NCBI RefSeq assembly: GCF_017744015.1
Contig: NZ_JAGHRA010000005.1
Span: 124,001-188,000 of the forward strand
DNA from: Paracoccus sp. R12_2
GTDB taxonomy: Bacteria > Pseudomonadota > Alphaproteobacteria > Rhodobacterales > Rhodobacteraceae
Length of the DNA: 64,000 nt
Direction of reading: 5' to 3'
Made by a program: the position numbers and the translations under genes. This document shows, in pieces, positions 1-9,467 of the stretch. Position 1 is the stretch's first letter; every line of letters starts with the position of its first letter. The notes beneath the pieces were generated by a model. The model saw only the letters and a program-made list of their open reading frames with translations. It had not been told where the DNA came from and ran no database searches.

Positions 1-83
1 GTCTTTCCGGCATCGGGATGCGAGATGATCGCAAAGGTCCGGCGGCGGGCGATTTCGGGCGGAAGGTCGGGGCGGTTGCTCAT
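1..83 (-). CDS. prfC: Peptide chain release factor 3, N-terminal fragment
   Basis: Reading the minus strand from the ATG at 83 gives 27 residues before the window edge, including RRRTFAIISHPDAGKT. This is the N-terminus of the RF3 GTPase, with a SHPDAGKT P-loop. RF3 is the ribosomal GTPase that recycles RF1/RF2 after termination. Only the start is present, so the call rests on this motif, which is close to the E. coli RF3 start. The gene is divergent from the unknown gene at 346. Confidence 0.85.
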   Translation of the reverse strand, partial: MSNRPDLPPEIARRRTFAIISHPDAGK

Positions 84-166
84 GCCCGCGCATCTATCGC
101 GCCGGCGCGCCGGACGCAATTGGCGTCGCGCAGCGAGCGTGGTGAAAGACGATGGCAGAATCTGGC

Positions 167-211
167 GAATTAAATTGCACTAAATGAAAATCCATATTAA
201 TTGAATTGCAC
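167..211. promoter_or_regulatory. Two 14-bp direct repeats, 31 bp apart, in an AT-rich spacer
   Basis: GAATTAAATTGCAC (167-180) and TAATTGAATTGCAC (198-211) match at 12 of 14 positions. Their centres are 31 bp apart, about three helical turns. They lie in an unusually AT-rich spacer between prfC and the unknown gene that starts at 346. The arrangement looks like a tandem operator on one face of the helix. No binding protein can be named from sequence. Confidence 0.4.
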
Positions 212-345
212 ACTCATAAAAATGGAATATAGTTATCGGCATATCGCCGTTGAGTTTTCCCTGCGTTGATCCGAAACTTGTCGTCGATATTCGCTGCGAC
301 TGATCGTGCCGCCACCGATTTTGAAACTTGTGCGGTGATCAGGCC

Positions 346-1830
346 ATGAACAAACGGGTTTGTATGCCACTTGATGCAACCTATCAGCAATTGATGCGCA
401 TGCTTGCCGCGCGTGGTCTGGATTGGACACGGCAGCGCGTCATGGACCTTCCCGATCCGCTGTCGCCGAATCATCCGGCGGCCGCACAGGTGGCGCAATT
501 GGCGCGGCTTGCACCCGTTCTTTCAGGGCTGCGCGGGCACATGTCCCCGCTGGAAGACATCGCGGCCCGGCGGCTGTGTCCGGTCATGGTGCGCGAAGCA
601 TCCGAAAGGGGGCTGACCGGCAAGATGACTGCCACACTGCGCGAACTGATCGCGGCAGGCGAACTGGTTTCGGGCGATGATCCGGCCTGGCAGATGGCGC
701 GGCTTGCGGTGGTGGATGATCCCGAGACCGACCTTGCCGACCGGCTGGCGCTGGCGGTTGAACCCATGCCCGAACTGATGGCCGAGGCCGAAGCCGCGAT
801 CTGCGCGCAGATCCCCCAAGAGGTGATCTGCGACGCGCGGATCTCGCGGTTTGCGCGGCTGCTGATGCAGGTCTATCGCTTTGGCGCGGCGCGTCCGCCC
901 TTTGCGGATGCGCGCAGCTTTGGGCACGCCCATGAAAAGGCGCGGCGCTTTGCGGAATGGGCACGGCGGAAGGGGCGCGTTGTGGCCTTGGCCCAGTCGC
1001 TGGTCTGCCTGAGGTTGCTGGACCCCGATCATGACATGGCCGAGGATCTGTCCGAGATCATCTCAAGCCAGCGTCCGGACGGTTCGTTCCCCGAAAAGGT
1101 GGGTTTTTCAACCGCGGATCAGGATCTGCGGACCGGTCTTGAGGCGACGATGATCGTTCTGATCACGTTGCATCTGTGCGCCTATGGCGGGTGGCGACGT
1201 TCCCGCAGGAATGATCCGATACTGCGCCCGCTGACCCGGTCTCGCGACCGTCTTGCAGCCGCGATCGCACCACGCGTTGACGAATGGGTGCGGCGACAGA
1301 GACCGGCCGAGATGCTGGACCTTGCCGCTGCGCTGACGCGCGCGACGGGTGAGAACTGGTTCAATCGATGTGGTCTGACAGGCTATCGACCCGGACAAGC
1401 CGGGCTGACAAGGCTTGCGGGGTCCGTCTTCTGTGATGCGCATGCCGCGCGTCATGCCCGTCAGACGCTGGATCTGGAACAGGATTTTCCGACCGCGTGG
1501 CGCGACGACCCGGAACTGCGATGGCTGAACGGTGCCGCGGTCATGATGCGCCGGGACGATCCTGGTCGGATATGGTCGCGATGGAACGTCGATGATCTGG
1601 CCGTGCAGGGTGGCGTCTTCGACCGTTGCTGCCGTGATGCGTTGATATTTCCGCCGGCCACGCCCGACGCCGCGCTGCGCGGGGTGATCCGGGCGCATGG
1701 CCTGCAGATCTTGCGGATCGCTGAACGCCCCGACTCGGTGAACTTGCAGCAGGCTTCGACTTATCTGCGCCGGGCATGCATGATCGCTCAATTGTTCGAG
1801 CCGGCCCAACGACTGGCGGCTGCCGCCTGA
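346..1830 (+). CDS. Unrecognised 494-residue protein, probably all-helical
   Basis: I do not recognise this protein. It is soluble, with no signal peptide or membrane segment, and rich in Ala, Arg and Leu helices. A stretch around residues 235-270 (SSQRPDGSFPEK, then a hydrophobic helix) resembles a single repeat of alpha/alpha-toroid proteins such as terpene-cyclase or prenyltransferase-like folds, but no catalytic DxDD or metal site is visible. The ATG at 346 (MNKRV) is preferred; an in-frame TTG at 328 and an ATG at 364 are alternatives, and none has a strong ribosome binding site. The gene ends 10 bp from the convergent fhs stop. It is preceded by AT-rich direct repeats. Confidence 0.6.
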   Translation: MNKRVCMPLDATYQQLMRMLAARGLDWTRQRVMDLPDPLSPNHPAAAQVAQLARLAPVLSGLRGHMSPLEDIAARRLCPVMVREASERGLTGKMTATLRELIAAGELVSGDDPAWQMARLAVVDDPETDLADRLALAVEPMPELMAEAEAAICAQIPQEVICDARISRFARLLMQVYRFGAARPPFADARSFGHAHEKARRFAEWARRKGRVVALAQSLVCLRLLDPDHDMAEDLSEIISSQRPDGSFPEKVGFSTADQDLRTGLEATMIVLITLHLCAYGGWRRSRRNDPILRPLTRSRDRLAAAIAPRVDEWVRRQRPAEMLDLAAALTRATGENWFNRCGLTGYRPGQAGLTRLAGSVFCDAHAARHARQTLDLEQDFPTAWRDDPELRWLNGAAVMMRRDDPGRIWSRWNVDDLAVQGGVFDRCCRDALIFPPATPDAALRGVIRAHGLQILRIAERPDSVNLQQASTYLRRACMIAQLFEPAQRLAAAA

Positions 1831-1840
1831 GGCCCAGCCT

Positions 1841-3511
1841 TCAGAACAGGCCTTCCACCTGCCCGTCGCGGTCCAGCATGATCGTTTCCGCTGCCGGGTG
1901 ACGGGGCAGGCCGGGCATGGTCATGATCTCGCCGCAGATTGCGACCACGAAGCCCGCACCGGCGTTCAGGCGCACCTCTCGGACCGGAATGACGTGCCCT
2001 TCCGGCGCGCCACGCAGCGAAGGATCGGTGCTGAACGAATATTGCGTCTTGGCGATGCAGACCGGCATGTCCCCATATCCGGCCATTTCCCACGCCTCAA
2101 GTTGCTGGCGGACACCTGCGGCCGGTTCGGCATGCCCGGCGCGGTAGATGCGGGTGCAGATGGTCTCGATCTTTTGCCACAGCGGCATCGCATCGGGATA
2201 GAGGGTGTGAAAATCGGCCTTTCCGCTTTCGGCCAGCCTGGTCACAGCATGCGCCAGATCCTCGGCCCCGGCACCGCCTTCGGCCCAGTGGCGGGCAATG
2301 ACGGCTTCAACCCCGTGGTCGGTGCAGAAGCTGCGCAAGGCATCGGTCTCCGCGTCGGTATCGCCCGCGAAATGGTTCAGGGCGACGACGACAGGCAGGC
2401 CGAAGCCGTGCAGGTTCTCGATATGGCGGCCCAGATTGGCGCAGCCACGGACGACAGCCGCCGCATCCTCTTTCCCAAGATCGCTTTTGGACACGCCGCC
2501 ATTCATCTTCAGTGCCCGGATCGTTGCGACCAGCACCACGGCAGACGGCGCAAGCCCGGCCAGTCGGCATTTGATGTCCAGGAACTTCTCTGCCCCCAGA
2601 TCGGCGCCGAACCCCGCTTCGGTCACGACGTAATCCGACATGGCAAGTGCGGCGCGCGTGGCGATCACGCTGTTGCAGCCATGTGCGATATTCGCAAAGG
2701 GTCCACCATGCACCAGGGCCGGGTTGTTTTCCAGGGTCTGGACCAGATTGGGCTGCATCGCGTCCTTCAGCAGGACCGTCATCGCGCCGTCCGCGCCAAG
2801 ATCGTGCGCCGTCACGGGGCGGCGGTCGAAGGTTTCTCCGATCACGATGCGTCCCAGCCGTTCCTGCAGATCGGCAAGATCACTGGCGAGACACAGGATC
2901 GCCATGACTTCCGAGGCGACGGTGATGTCGAACCCGGATTGGCGGGGAAAGCCGTTCGCGGGCCCGCCCAGACCCACGACACCGTCCCGCAGGGCGCGGT
3001 CGTTCATGTCCATCACCCGCCGCCATGTGATCCGGCGGGTGTCGATGTTCAGGTCGTTCCCCCAATAGACATGGTTGTCGATCATCGCGGCCAGCAGGTT
3101 GTGGGCCGAGGTGATGGCGTGAAAATCCCCCGTGAAATGCAGGTTCATGTCTTCCATCGGAACGATCTGTGCCCGGCCTCCGCCCGCCGCGCCGCCCTTC
3201 ATGCCGAAATTGGGCCCAAGGCTGGCCTCGCGGATGCAGATTGTCGTGCGCTTGCCGATCCGGTTCAGCGCGTCCCCAAGTCCGACGGTCGTCGTGGTCT
3301 TGCCCTCGCCTGCGGGCGTCGGGTTGATGGCCGTGACCAGCACCAGCCGGCCTGAGGGGCGGCCGTTCAGTGAGGCGATGGCCGCATGGGTGATCTTCGC
3401 CTTGTCATGCCCATAGGGCAGGATGTCGGCTGGGGTAAGCCCCAGCCGTTCGGCGATCTCGGCGATCGGCAGCTTGGACGCCTGCCGGGCGATCTGGATA
3501 TCTGTCATCAT
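1841..3511 (-). CDS. fhs: Formate-tetrahydrofolate ligase
   Basis: This enzyme makes 10-formyl-THF from formate, THF and ATP in the cytosol. The 556-residue length is normal for the family. The P-loop-like [12 protein letters not shown] lies at about residues 64-75, and the FTGDFHAI and [16 protein letters not shown] regions are clear family signatures. It is the last gene of the minus-strand group TAXI binding protein, TRAP permease, usp, fhs, 57 bp after usp. No folD or fchA lies nearby. The start could be the ATG at 3511 or 3508. Confidence 0.95.
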   Translation of the reverse strand: MMTDIQIARQASKLPIAEIAERLGLTPADILPYGHDKAKITHAAIASLNGRPSGRLVLVTAINPTPAGEGKTTTTVGLGDALNRIGKRTTICIREASLGPNFGMKGGAAGGGRAQIVPMEDMNLHFTGDFHAITSAHNLLAAMIDNHVYWGNDLNIDTRRITWRRVMDMNDRALRDGVVGLGGPANGFPRQSGFDITVASEVMAILCLASDLADLQERLGRIVIGETFDRRPVTAHDLGADGAMTVLLKDAMQPNLVQTLENNPALVHGGPFANIAHGCNSVIATRAALAMSDYVVTEAGFGADLGAEKFLDIKCRLAGLAPSAVVLVATIRALKMNGGVSKSDLGKEDAAAVVRGCANLGRHIENLHGFGLPVVVALNHFAGDTDAETDALRSFCTDHGVEAVIARHWAEGGAGAEDLAHAVTRLAESGKADFHTLYPDAMPLWQKIETICTRIYRAGHAEPAAGVRQQLEAWEMAGYGDMPVCIAKTQYSFSTDPSLRGAPEGHVIPVREVRLNAGAGFVVAICGEIMTMPGLPRHPAAETIMLDRDGQVEGLF

Positions 3512-3568
3512 GCCGGGATCATTGCTGCGGCAGGCTGCTTGCGCAAGTATCGTTCGCAGAAGGCCAGA

Positions 3569-3994
3569 CTAACGCACTATCATTACCGTCACCGGCGAAT
3601 GCCGGACGACCGAGTTTGCGTGGCTGCTGATCAGGATGCTGCGCAGTTCGTCGGGCCTGTGGCTGGCCATGACGATCATGTCGGCTTTCACGTCGGCCGC
3701 GACCTTCAGGATCGTTTCCGATACATGGCCGTGGCCGACATGGACCGCCACCTTGCTGCCCGGCGGAAACTCGGCGTCGGCAAAGTTGTCCAGCGCCGCC
3801 TTCATTTCCTCAAGGGCCTTCACCTCGAACCCTTTGGGCAGGAATGTGGCGACCATGGAGCTGCCGATATCGGGCACGATCCCCAGCAGGTGAACCGTGC
3901 CGCTGTCGCCCGCCAGGCGCCGGGCCTGGGGCAGGGCCTTGGACCAGCTTGCCTCGTGCTGCAGGTCGATGGGAAGCAGGACATTCTCATGCAT
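3569..3994 (-). CDS. UspA-family protein linked to the TRAP permease
   Basis: A 141-residue universal stress protein fold: an N-terminal NVLLPIDL strand with the conserved Asp, and a C-terminal SPVTVMIV strand. The usual ATP-binding segment (GxxG-x9-GS) is replaced near residues 110-132 by ASHRPDELRSILISSHANS, which has no glycines, so ATP binding is doubtful. The start codon lies 8 bp inside the end of the TRAP permease gene, so the two are translationally coupled. By analogy with TeaD of the Halomonas ectoine TRAP transporter, it may tune transporter activity. That role is inference. Confidence 0.85.
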   Translation of the reverse strand: MHENVLLPIDLQHEASWSKALPQARRLAGDSGTVHLLGIVPDIGSSMVATFLPKGFEVKALEEMKAALDNFADAEFPPGSKVAVHVGHGHVSETILKVAADVKADMIVMASHRPDELRSILISSHANSVVRHSPVTVMIVR

Positions 3995-6815
3995 GGCTCA
4001 GCCCTTCCTCTTTGCGGCGCAGCTGTCCCTCGCCGGGACCGGCGCGGCGCCGCTGCAACCAGATGACAAGCGCAAGGATCAGCGCAGTCGGGATGTAGAT
4101 CCAGTATTTCGACGGTGCCGCGGCCGGGGCACGGACCAGAAGAATCCGCTGATCCCAGTCAAGGCCCGCTGCCTGCGCGGGGCTGTCGAAGGCGACGTTG
4201 TCGATCATCACCTCGTCGCCGTTCTGGATCGTCTCGATCCCCAGCGCAGTCAACCGCTCCGCCCCGTCGGCACCCTCGGGCACCTCCAGCAGCGACGTGA
4301 ACTCGATCGGTTCTCCGACATCGTTCAACCCTGCGACGCGCAGGCGCAAGGGATCGCCCGGGGCAGAGTCCGCTAATGCCTGTTCGAACTGCGTCGGCGG
4401 CAGGTCGTCATAAGGCGGATAGATATAATCCATGAAGAAGCCGGGGCGGAAGATCGCGAAGGCGATCAGCAGCAGCAAGGCGGATTCCCAGATCTTGTTG
4501 CGGGTGATGAACCATCCCTGCGTCGCGGCGGCGAACAACAGCATGGCGATCGTCGCCGTGACGAAGACGAAGATGCCGTGTATCCAGTCCACGTTGATCA
4601 GCAAAAGATCCGTGTTGAAGATGAACAGGAAGGGCAGGGCCGCTGTGCGCAGGCTGTAGAAGAACGCAACGACGCCCGTCCGGATCGGATCACCGCCCGA
4701 CACGGCTGCGGCCGCGAAGCTGGCAAGTCCCACAGGTGGTGTCACATCGGCCATGATCCCGAAATAGAACACGAACAGATGCACGGCGATCAGCGGCACG
4801 ATCAGCCCGTTCTGCTGACCCAGAGTGACGATCACCGGGGCCAGCAGGGCCGAGACGACGATATAGTTCGCCGTGGTTGGCAGTCCCATGCCCAGGATCA
4901 GCGACAGGATCGCGGTCAGGAACAGGATGGCCAGCAGGTTGCCGCCCGACAGCACCTCGACCACATCTGCAAGGGCCGAACCGACGCCCGTCTGGCTGAC
5001 GGCACCGACGATGATGCCTGCGGTGGCGGTGGCGATGCCGATGCCGATCATGTTGCGCGCACCCGAGATCAGGCCGTCCGCCAGATCATTGATGCCCGAA
5101 CGGAAGGCTGATGCGGTGGTTGCGTTGCCGGTCCGGTCCATGCCGCGCATCATCACCATCAGCGGACGCTGCGTCAGCAGGATGAAGATCATGAAGGCCG
5201 TGGCCCAGAAGGCCGACAGACCCGGCGACAGGCGATCAACCATCAGCGCCCAGACCAGCACGACGATCGGCAGCAGGAAATGCAGGCCCGAGCGGACCGT
5301 CGGTCCGGGCATCGGCAACTGCGTGACCGGTTCATTCGGGTCGTCCAGTTCCAGCGGCTCTTCCCGCGACGCGACGTAGAGCAGGCCGACATAGGCTGCG
5401 GTCAGCAGGGCGAACACGACCCAGATCGCGCTGGCGCCAAAGGTCGGGCGGATCCAGCCCATCGTGAATTTCAGCAAGAACGCCAGGATGCCGATGGCGA
5501 CGATGCCGAACAGGAAGCCGATCAGGCGGCGCATCAGCGGCCCGGGCTCGTAGGCGCGGGGCAGGCCCTTCATGCCGGCCTTCATCGCCTCGAGATGGAC
5601 GATATAGACCAGCGCGATATAGCTGATCGTGGCAGGCACGAAGGCGTGCTTGACCACGTCGAAATAGGGAATGCCGACATATTCGACCATCAGGAACGCG
5701 GCTGCGCCCATCACAGGCGGCATGATCTGACCGTTGACCGATGATGCGACCTCGACCGCGCCGGCCTTTTCAGACGAAAAACCCACCTTCTTCATCAGTG
5801 GAATGGTGAAGGTGCCGGTCGTCACGACGTTGGCGATGGACGACCCAGAGATCAGGCCGGTCATGGCCGAACTGACCACGGCGGCCTTCGCGGGTCCGCC
5901 GCGCATGTGACCCATCAGCGAGAAGGCGACCTGAATGAAGTAGTTGCCGGCCCCCGCCTTGTCCAGCAGCGCGCCGAACAGCACGAACAGGAAGACGAAG
6001 CTGGTCGAAACGCCAAGCGCGATGCCGAACACGCCTTCCGTGGTGATCCACTGGTGGTTCACGACTTCGGCCAGCGAGTTGCCCTTGTGGGCGATGATCC
6101 CCGGCATGTAGGGGCCGAGGAAGGTGTAGATCAGAAAGACCGAAGCCACGATCATCAGCGCCGGGCCAAGGCTGCGGCGCGTCGCCTCCAACAGCAGCAT
6201 GATGCCGATCACGGCGACGACGTAATCCTGCATGATCGGCGCGCCGACCCGTGTGCCGATGGCGTCATAGAAGAAGTAGATGTAAAGCGATGAAAGCGCG
6301 GCCACGACCGCCAGCGCCCATTCCCAGGGCGGAACCCAGCTTTTGGGACTGCCCAGAAGAATTGCCGCGACCACCGCGGCGCCGATCACGGGCACCCACC
6401 AGACCGGCACGCCCGCCTTGGATCCGACCATGAACAGGATCGTCATCAGGACTGGAATGCCGACGCCCAGCACCATCTGGAACGGGGTTCGTTCGGCGGG
6501 ATAGGCCATGTAGGCCAGGAACAATGCGAAGGCGAGGTGGATCGACCGTGTTTCGGTGTCGTTCAACACCCCGAAGCCGACCATGAAGGGGATGGGCGAT
6601 GCGATCCAAAGCTGGAACAGCGACCAGCACAGCGCGGTGATCAGGATAAGCTTGCCGACACCTCCGGGCGGCGTCCGCGCGCCGGTGTCCGAAGACGCGA
6701 CCAGTGCATCAAGCTCGGATTGTGACAATCCGCCATGGCCCGATGCCTCCATTTCGACGGCGCTCGCCTCGAACTGATCGTTCTCTTGGCGATTGTGCTT
6801 GTCATTATCGCTCAT
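3987..6815 (-). CDS. Fused TRAP transporter permease (DctQM fusion, TAXI-associated)
   Basis: A 942-residue inner-membrane permease combining the small (DctQ) and large (DctM) TRAP subunits, which drives uptake of an unknown organic acid with a sodium or proton gradient. After an acidic soluble N-terminus of about 50 residues come many membrane helices, with DctM-like signatures such as GLISGSSIANVVTTG and LILGMGLPTTANY. The soluble C-terminus fits DUF3394 and contains a PDZ-like stretch (DSPAQAAGLDWDQRI), then a last membrane helix (KYWIYIPTALILALVIWL) and a basic tail. Ribosome binding site AGGGGGAA precedes the ATG at 6815. Its binding protein is encoded just upstream. Confidence 0.93.
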   Translation of the reverse strand: MSDNDKHNRQENDQFEASAVEMEASGHGGLSQSELDALVASSDTGARTPPGGVGKLILITALCWSLFQLWIASPIPFMVGFGVLNDTETRSIHLAFALFLAYMAYPAERTPFQMVLGVGIPVLMTILFMVGSKAGVPVWWVPVIGAAVVAAILLGSPKSWVPPWEWALAVVAALSSLYIYFFYDAIGTRVGAPIMQDYVVAVIGIMLLLEATRRSLGPALMIVASVFLIYTFLGPYMPGIIAHKGNSLAEVVNHQWITTEGVFGIALGVSTSFVFLFVLFGALLDKAGAGNYFIQVAFSLMGHMRGGPAKAAVVSSAMTGLISGSSIANVVTTGTFTIPLMKKVGFSSEKAGAVEVASSVNGQIMPPVMGAAAFLMVEYVGIPYFDVVKHAFVPATISYIALVYIVHLEAMKAGMKGLPRAYEPGPLMRRLIGFLFGIVAIGILAFLLKFTMGWIRPTFGASAIWVVFALLTAAYVGLLYVASREEPLELDDPNEPVTQLPMPGPTVRSGLHFLLPIVVLVWALMVDRLSPGLSAFWATAFMIFILLTQRPLMVMMRGMDRTGNATTASAFRSGINDLADGLISGARNMIGIGIATATAGIIVGAVSQTGVGSALADVVEVLSGGNLLAILFLTAILSLILGMGLPTTANYIVVSALLAPVIVTLGQQNGLIVPLIAVHLFVFYFGIMADVTPPVGLASFAAAAVSGGDPIRTGVVAFFYSLRTAALPFLFIFNTDLLLINVDWIHGIFVFVTATIAMLLFAAATQGWFITRNKIWESALLLLIAFAIFRPGFFMDYIYPPYDDLPPTQFEQALADSAPGDPLRLRVAGLNDVGEPIEFTSLLEVPEGADGAERLTALGIETIQNGDEVMIDNVAFDSPAQAAGLDWDQRILLVRAPAAAPSKYWIYIPTALILALVIWLQRRRAGPGEGQLRRKEEGLSHA

Positions 6816-6870
6816 CGCGTTTCCCCCTGTTCATGGGATTGTTCTAGTTTTTTAGTTATCTTTACGCGCG

Positions 6871-6896
6871 AAGGGCGGCCGCGATGGGCCGCCCTT
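6871..6896 (-). terminator. Intercistronic stem-loop between TAXI binding protein and permease
   Basis: A perfect 10-bp inverted repeat, AAGGGCGGCC and GGCCGCCCTT, flanks a 6-nt loop. No T-run follows on either strand. It therefore looks like an RNA-stabilising or partly terminating hairpin that favours expression of the upstream binding-protein gene over the permease. Confidence 0.55.
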
Positions 6897-6911
6897 TGTC
6901 AGTCGACCGGA

Positions 6912-7883
6912 TTATTCGATCCAGCCCTGTTCCTTGTAGTACTTCTCGGCGCCCGGATGCAGCGGTGCGCTGTTTCCTTCGGTCACCATCGCCTCGGGCT
7001 CGAGGTTGGCGAAGGCCGGGTGAAGGCCCTTGAAGCGGTCGAAATTGTCGAACACCGCCTTGACGACCTCGTACACCATGTCGTCGGGCACGTCGGCCGA
7101 GGTCACGAAGGTCGCCTTGACGCCGAACGTCTCGATGTCGTCGGCGTTGCCGGCATACATGCCGCCCGGGATCGTCGCCTTGGCGTAGTAGGGGTTGTCC
7201 GAGACCAGCTTGTCGATCGCCTCGCCGGTGACCGGGATCAGCTTGGCGTCCACGGTCGAGGTCGCTTCCTGGATCGAACCGTTCGGGTGGCCGACGGTGT
7301 AGATGATCGCATCGACCTTGTTGTCACCCAGCGCGGCAGACTGTTCTGCCGGCTTCAGTTCGGAGGCCAGCGAGAAATCGGACATCGACCAGCCAAGCGC
7401 GTCCAGCACCACTTCCATCGTGCCGCGCTGCCCGGAACCGGGGTTGCCCACGTTCACGCGCTTGCCCTTGAGATCTTCGAAGGTCTCGATGCCGGAATCG
7501 GCGCGGGCGACCACGGTGAAGGGTTCGGGATGGACCGAGAAGATCGCCCGTTCCTTTTCGAACTTCTTGTCGCCGCTGAATTCTTCGGTGTCACCCATAT
7601 AGGCGTGATACTGCCAGTCGGACTGGGCGACGCCCATGGTCATGTCGCCGGCCTGAATCGCGTTGATGTTTGCAATCGAACCGCCGGTGGACGGTGCGGT
7701 GCACTTGATCCCGGTCGTTGCGGTATCGCGGTTGACGAGCCGGCAGATCGACTGGCCGACCACATAATAGACGCCTGTCTGGCCGCCCGTGCCGATGGTG
7801 ATGAAACGCTCTTCCTGCGCCGCGGCGCCGGTCGCGCCCATGGCGAAGGCAGCGCCAATTAGGATCGGTTTGAACTTGCTCAT
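6912..7883 (-). CDS. TAXI-family TRAP transporter solute-binding protein
   Basis: A 323-residue periplasmic receptor that delivers substrate to the fused permease. A signal peptide (KPILIGAAFAMGATGAAAQ) is cleaved near residue 22. The mature start FITIGTGGQTGVYYVVGQSI is the TAXI hallmark. A longer reading frame extends to 7931, but the ATG at 7883 has a good AAGGGAG site about 9 nt upstream and starts directly at the signal peptide. The substrate cannot be told from sequence; TAXI proteins often bind glutamate or dicarboxylates. Confidence 0.95.
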   Translation of the reverse strand: MSKFKPILIGAAFAMGATGAAAQEERFITIGTGGQTGVYYVVGQSICRLVNRDTATTGIKCTAPSTGGSIANINAIQAGDMTMGVAQSDWQYHAYMGDTEEFSGDKKFEKERAIFSVHPEPFTVVARADSGIETFEDLKGKRVNVGNPGSGQRGTMEVVLDALGWSMSDFSLASELKPAEQSAALGDNKVDAIIYTVGHPNGSIQEATSTVDAKLIPVTGEAIDKLVSDNPYYAKATIPGGMYAGNADDIETFGVKATFVTSADVPDDMVYEVVKAVFDNFDRFKGLHPAFANLEPEAMVTEGNSAPLHPGAEKYYKEQGWIE

Positions 7884-8095
7884 GCAGCTAACTCCCTTGT
7901 CATGCGTTTTTCGCATAGATTCCCGCGCCAAAAAGCGCAGGTTAGGGCTACGGTAGCGCAGTGAACCGGTTTGGCAATCCCTAAAGCCGGGGCTTGGTAG
8001 AATTGCCTATTCGTCCTGTTATTTACGGCATGCTTATGACGGGCTGCCGTATTTCAGGGCGGCGGCGATGCGGCTGCCAGAGGATGCGGACGGCG

Positions 8096-9427
8096 TCAGC
8101 CGTCGCTGCCCAGAACGTCTTCCAGCGCAGCGGCAAGGCGATCCGTCAGCATCCCGATCTCGGCGTCCGAGATGATGAACGGCGGCGCCAGAAGCACATG
8201 GTCGCCGTGTTTCCCATCGATGGTGCCCGACATCGGATAGCAGATCAATCCGCGTGTGAAGGCGGCCTTCTTCAGCCTGGCCGCGACCTTCCGGGACGGA
8301 TCGAACGGGGCCTTCGTCGCCCGATCCTCGACCAGTTCTATCCCGCGAAACAGCCCCCTGCCGCGGATGTCGCCGACATGAGGGTGCTGGCCAAAGCGTG
8401 CCTCAAGCGCCTGTTGCAGTGACGCGCCTTTCTTGCGCACCTGCGGCAGAAGGTCCCGATCCAGAATCGCTCGGACGACCGCAAGCCCCGCGGCCGTGGC
8501 GACCGGATGGCCGATATAGGTATGTCCGTGCTGGAAGAAGCCGCTGCCAGCGGCGATCGTGTCATAGATGGCCTTGCTGCACAGCATCGCACCGATCGGC
8601 TGATATCCTGCGCCCAAGCCCTTGGCGATACAAAGAATATCGGGTTCGACCCCGTCCTGTTCACAGGCGAACAGAGACCCGGTCCTGCCCATGCCGCACA
8701 TCACCTCGTCAAGGATCAGAAGGATGCCGTATTCGTCGCAGATCTCGCGCACGCGCCGGAAATAACCCGGCGCGGGCGGCACAGCCCCCGCCGTCGCGCC
8801 GACCACCGGTTCGGCCATGAAGGCCATCACGCTGTCCGGGCCCAGGCGCAGGATCTCTTCGCGCAGGGCTTCGGCCGCGCGGACGCCGTATTCCTCGGCC
8901 GTTTCGCCATCGCCACGCTCGCGGTATTCGTAGCAGGGCGCGATATGGCTGACGTCCAGAAGCAGCGGCCCGAATTGCTGGCGCCGCCATTCATTACCGC
9001 CCGCCGACAGCGCGCCGATGGTGTTTCCGTGGTAGCTTTGGCGCCGCGCGATCAGGCGCGACCGCTGCGGCTGGCCTTTCTCGACCCAGTATTGCCGTGC
9101 CAGCTTGATCGCGGCCTCGGTCGCCTCGGACCCGCCGCTGACGAAATAGACCCGGTCCAGATCGCCCGGCGCGTGTTCGATCAGCAGATCTGCCAGTGCC
9201 TCGGCCGGTTCGCTGGTCAGAAAGCCGGTATGCGCAAAGGCCAGTCGGTCCAGCTGCGCCTTGATCGCGTCGGTCACTTCGCGGTCGCCGTGACCAAGGC
9301 AGCTGACCGCCGCGCCGCCCGATCCGTCCAGATAGCGGTTGCCTTGGGAATCGATCAGAAAGACACCTTCTCCGCCCACGGCAGTGGGCATTTCGGCGTG
9401 GCAATGGCGGGGAAAGACATGCGACAT
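8096..9427 (-). CDS. Class III (omega) aminotransferase
   Basis: A PLP-dependent transaminase of 443 residues, the usual length for subgroup II (ornithine/GABA/omega-amine) enzymes. Recognisable parts are VYFVSGGSEATEAAIKLARQ (PLP phosphate region), LLILDEVMCGMGRTG (PLP ring Asp), the Schiff-base lysine in ILCIAKGLGAGYQPIGAM, and FFQHGHTYIGHPVA. The amine substrate is unknown. The gene is divergent from the CMD-family gene at 9468. The 212-bp spacer between this gene and the TAXI receptor start holds no other gene that I can support. Confidence 0.92.
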   Translation of the reverse strand: MSHVFPRHCHAEMPTAVGGEGVFLIDSQGNRYLDGSGGAAVSCLGHGDREVTDAIKAQLDRLAFAHTGFLTSEPAEALADLLIEHAPGDLDRVYFVSGGSEATEAAIKLARQYWVEKGQPQRSRLIARRQSYHGNTIGALSAGGNEWRRQQFGPLLLDVSHIAPCYEYRERGDGETAEEYGVRAAEALREEILRLGPDSVMAFMAEPVVGATAGAVPPAPGYFRRVREICDEYGILLILDEVMCGMGRTGSLFACEQDGVEPDILCIAKGLGAGYQPIGAMLCSKAIYDTIAAGSGFFQHGHTYIGHPVATAAGLAVVRAILDRDLLPQVRKKGASLQQALEARFGQHPHVGDIRGRGLFRGIELVEDRATKAPFDPSRKVAARLKKAAFTRGLICYPMSGTIDGKHGDHVLLAPPFIISDAEIGMLTDRLAAALEDVLGSDG

Positions 9428-9467
9428 GGCGATATTCCTGAGTCTCTGGTCAAGAAAGGATGTCCCG

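Noticed and set aside
1898-3355. 485-codon plus-strand open frame opposite fhs
   Set aside because: fhs on the other strand is certain, and this translation has no domain and biased composition.
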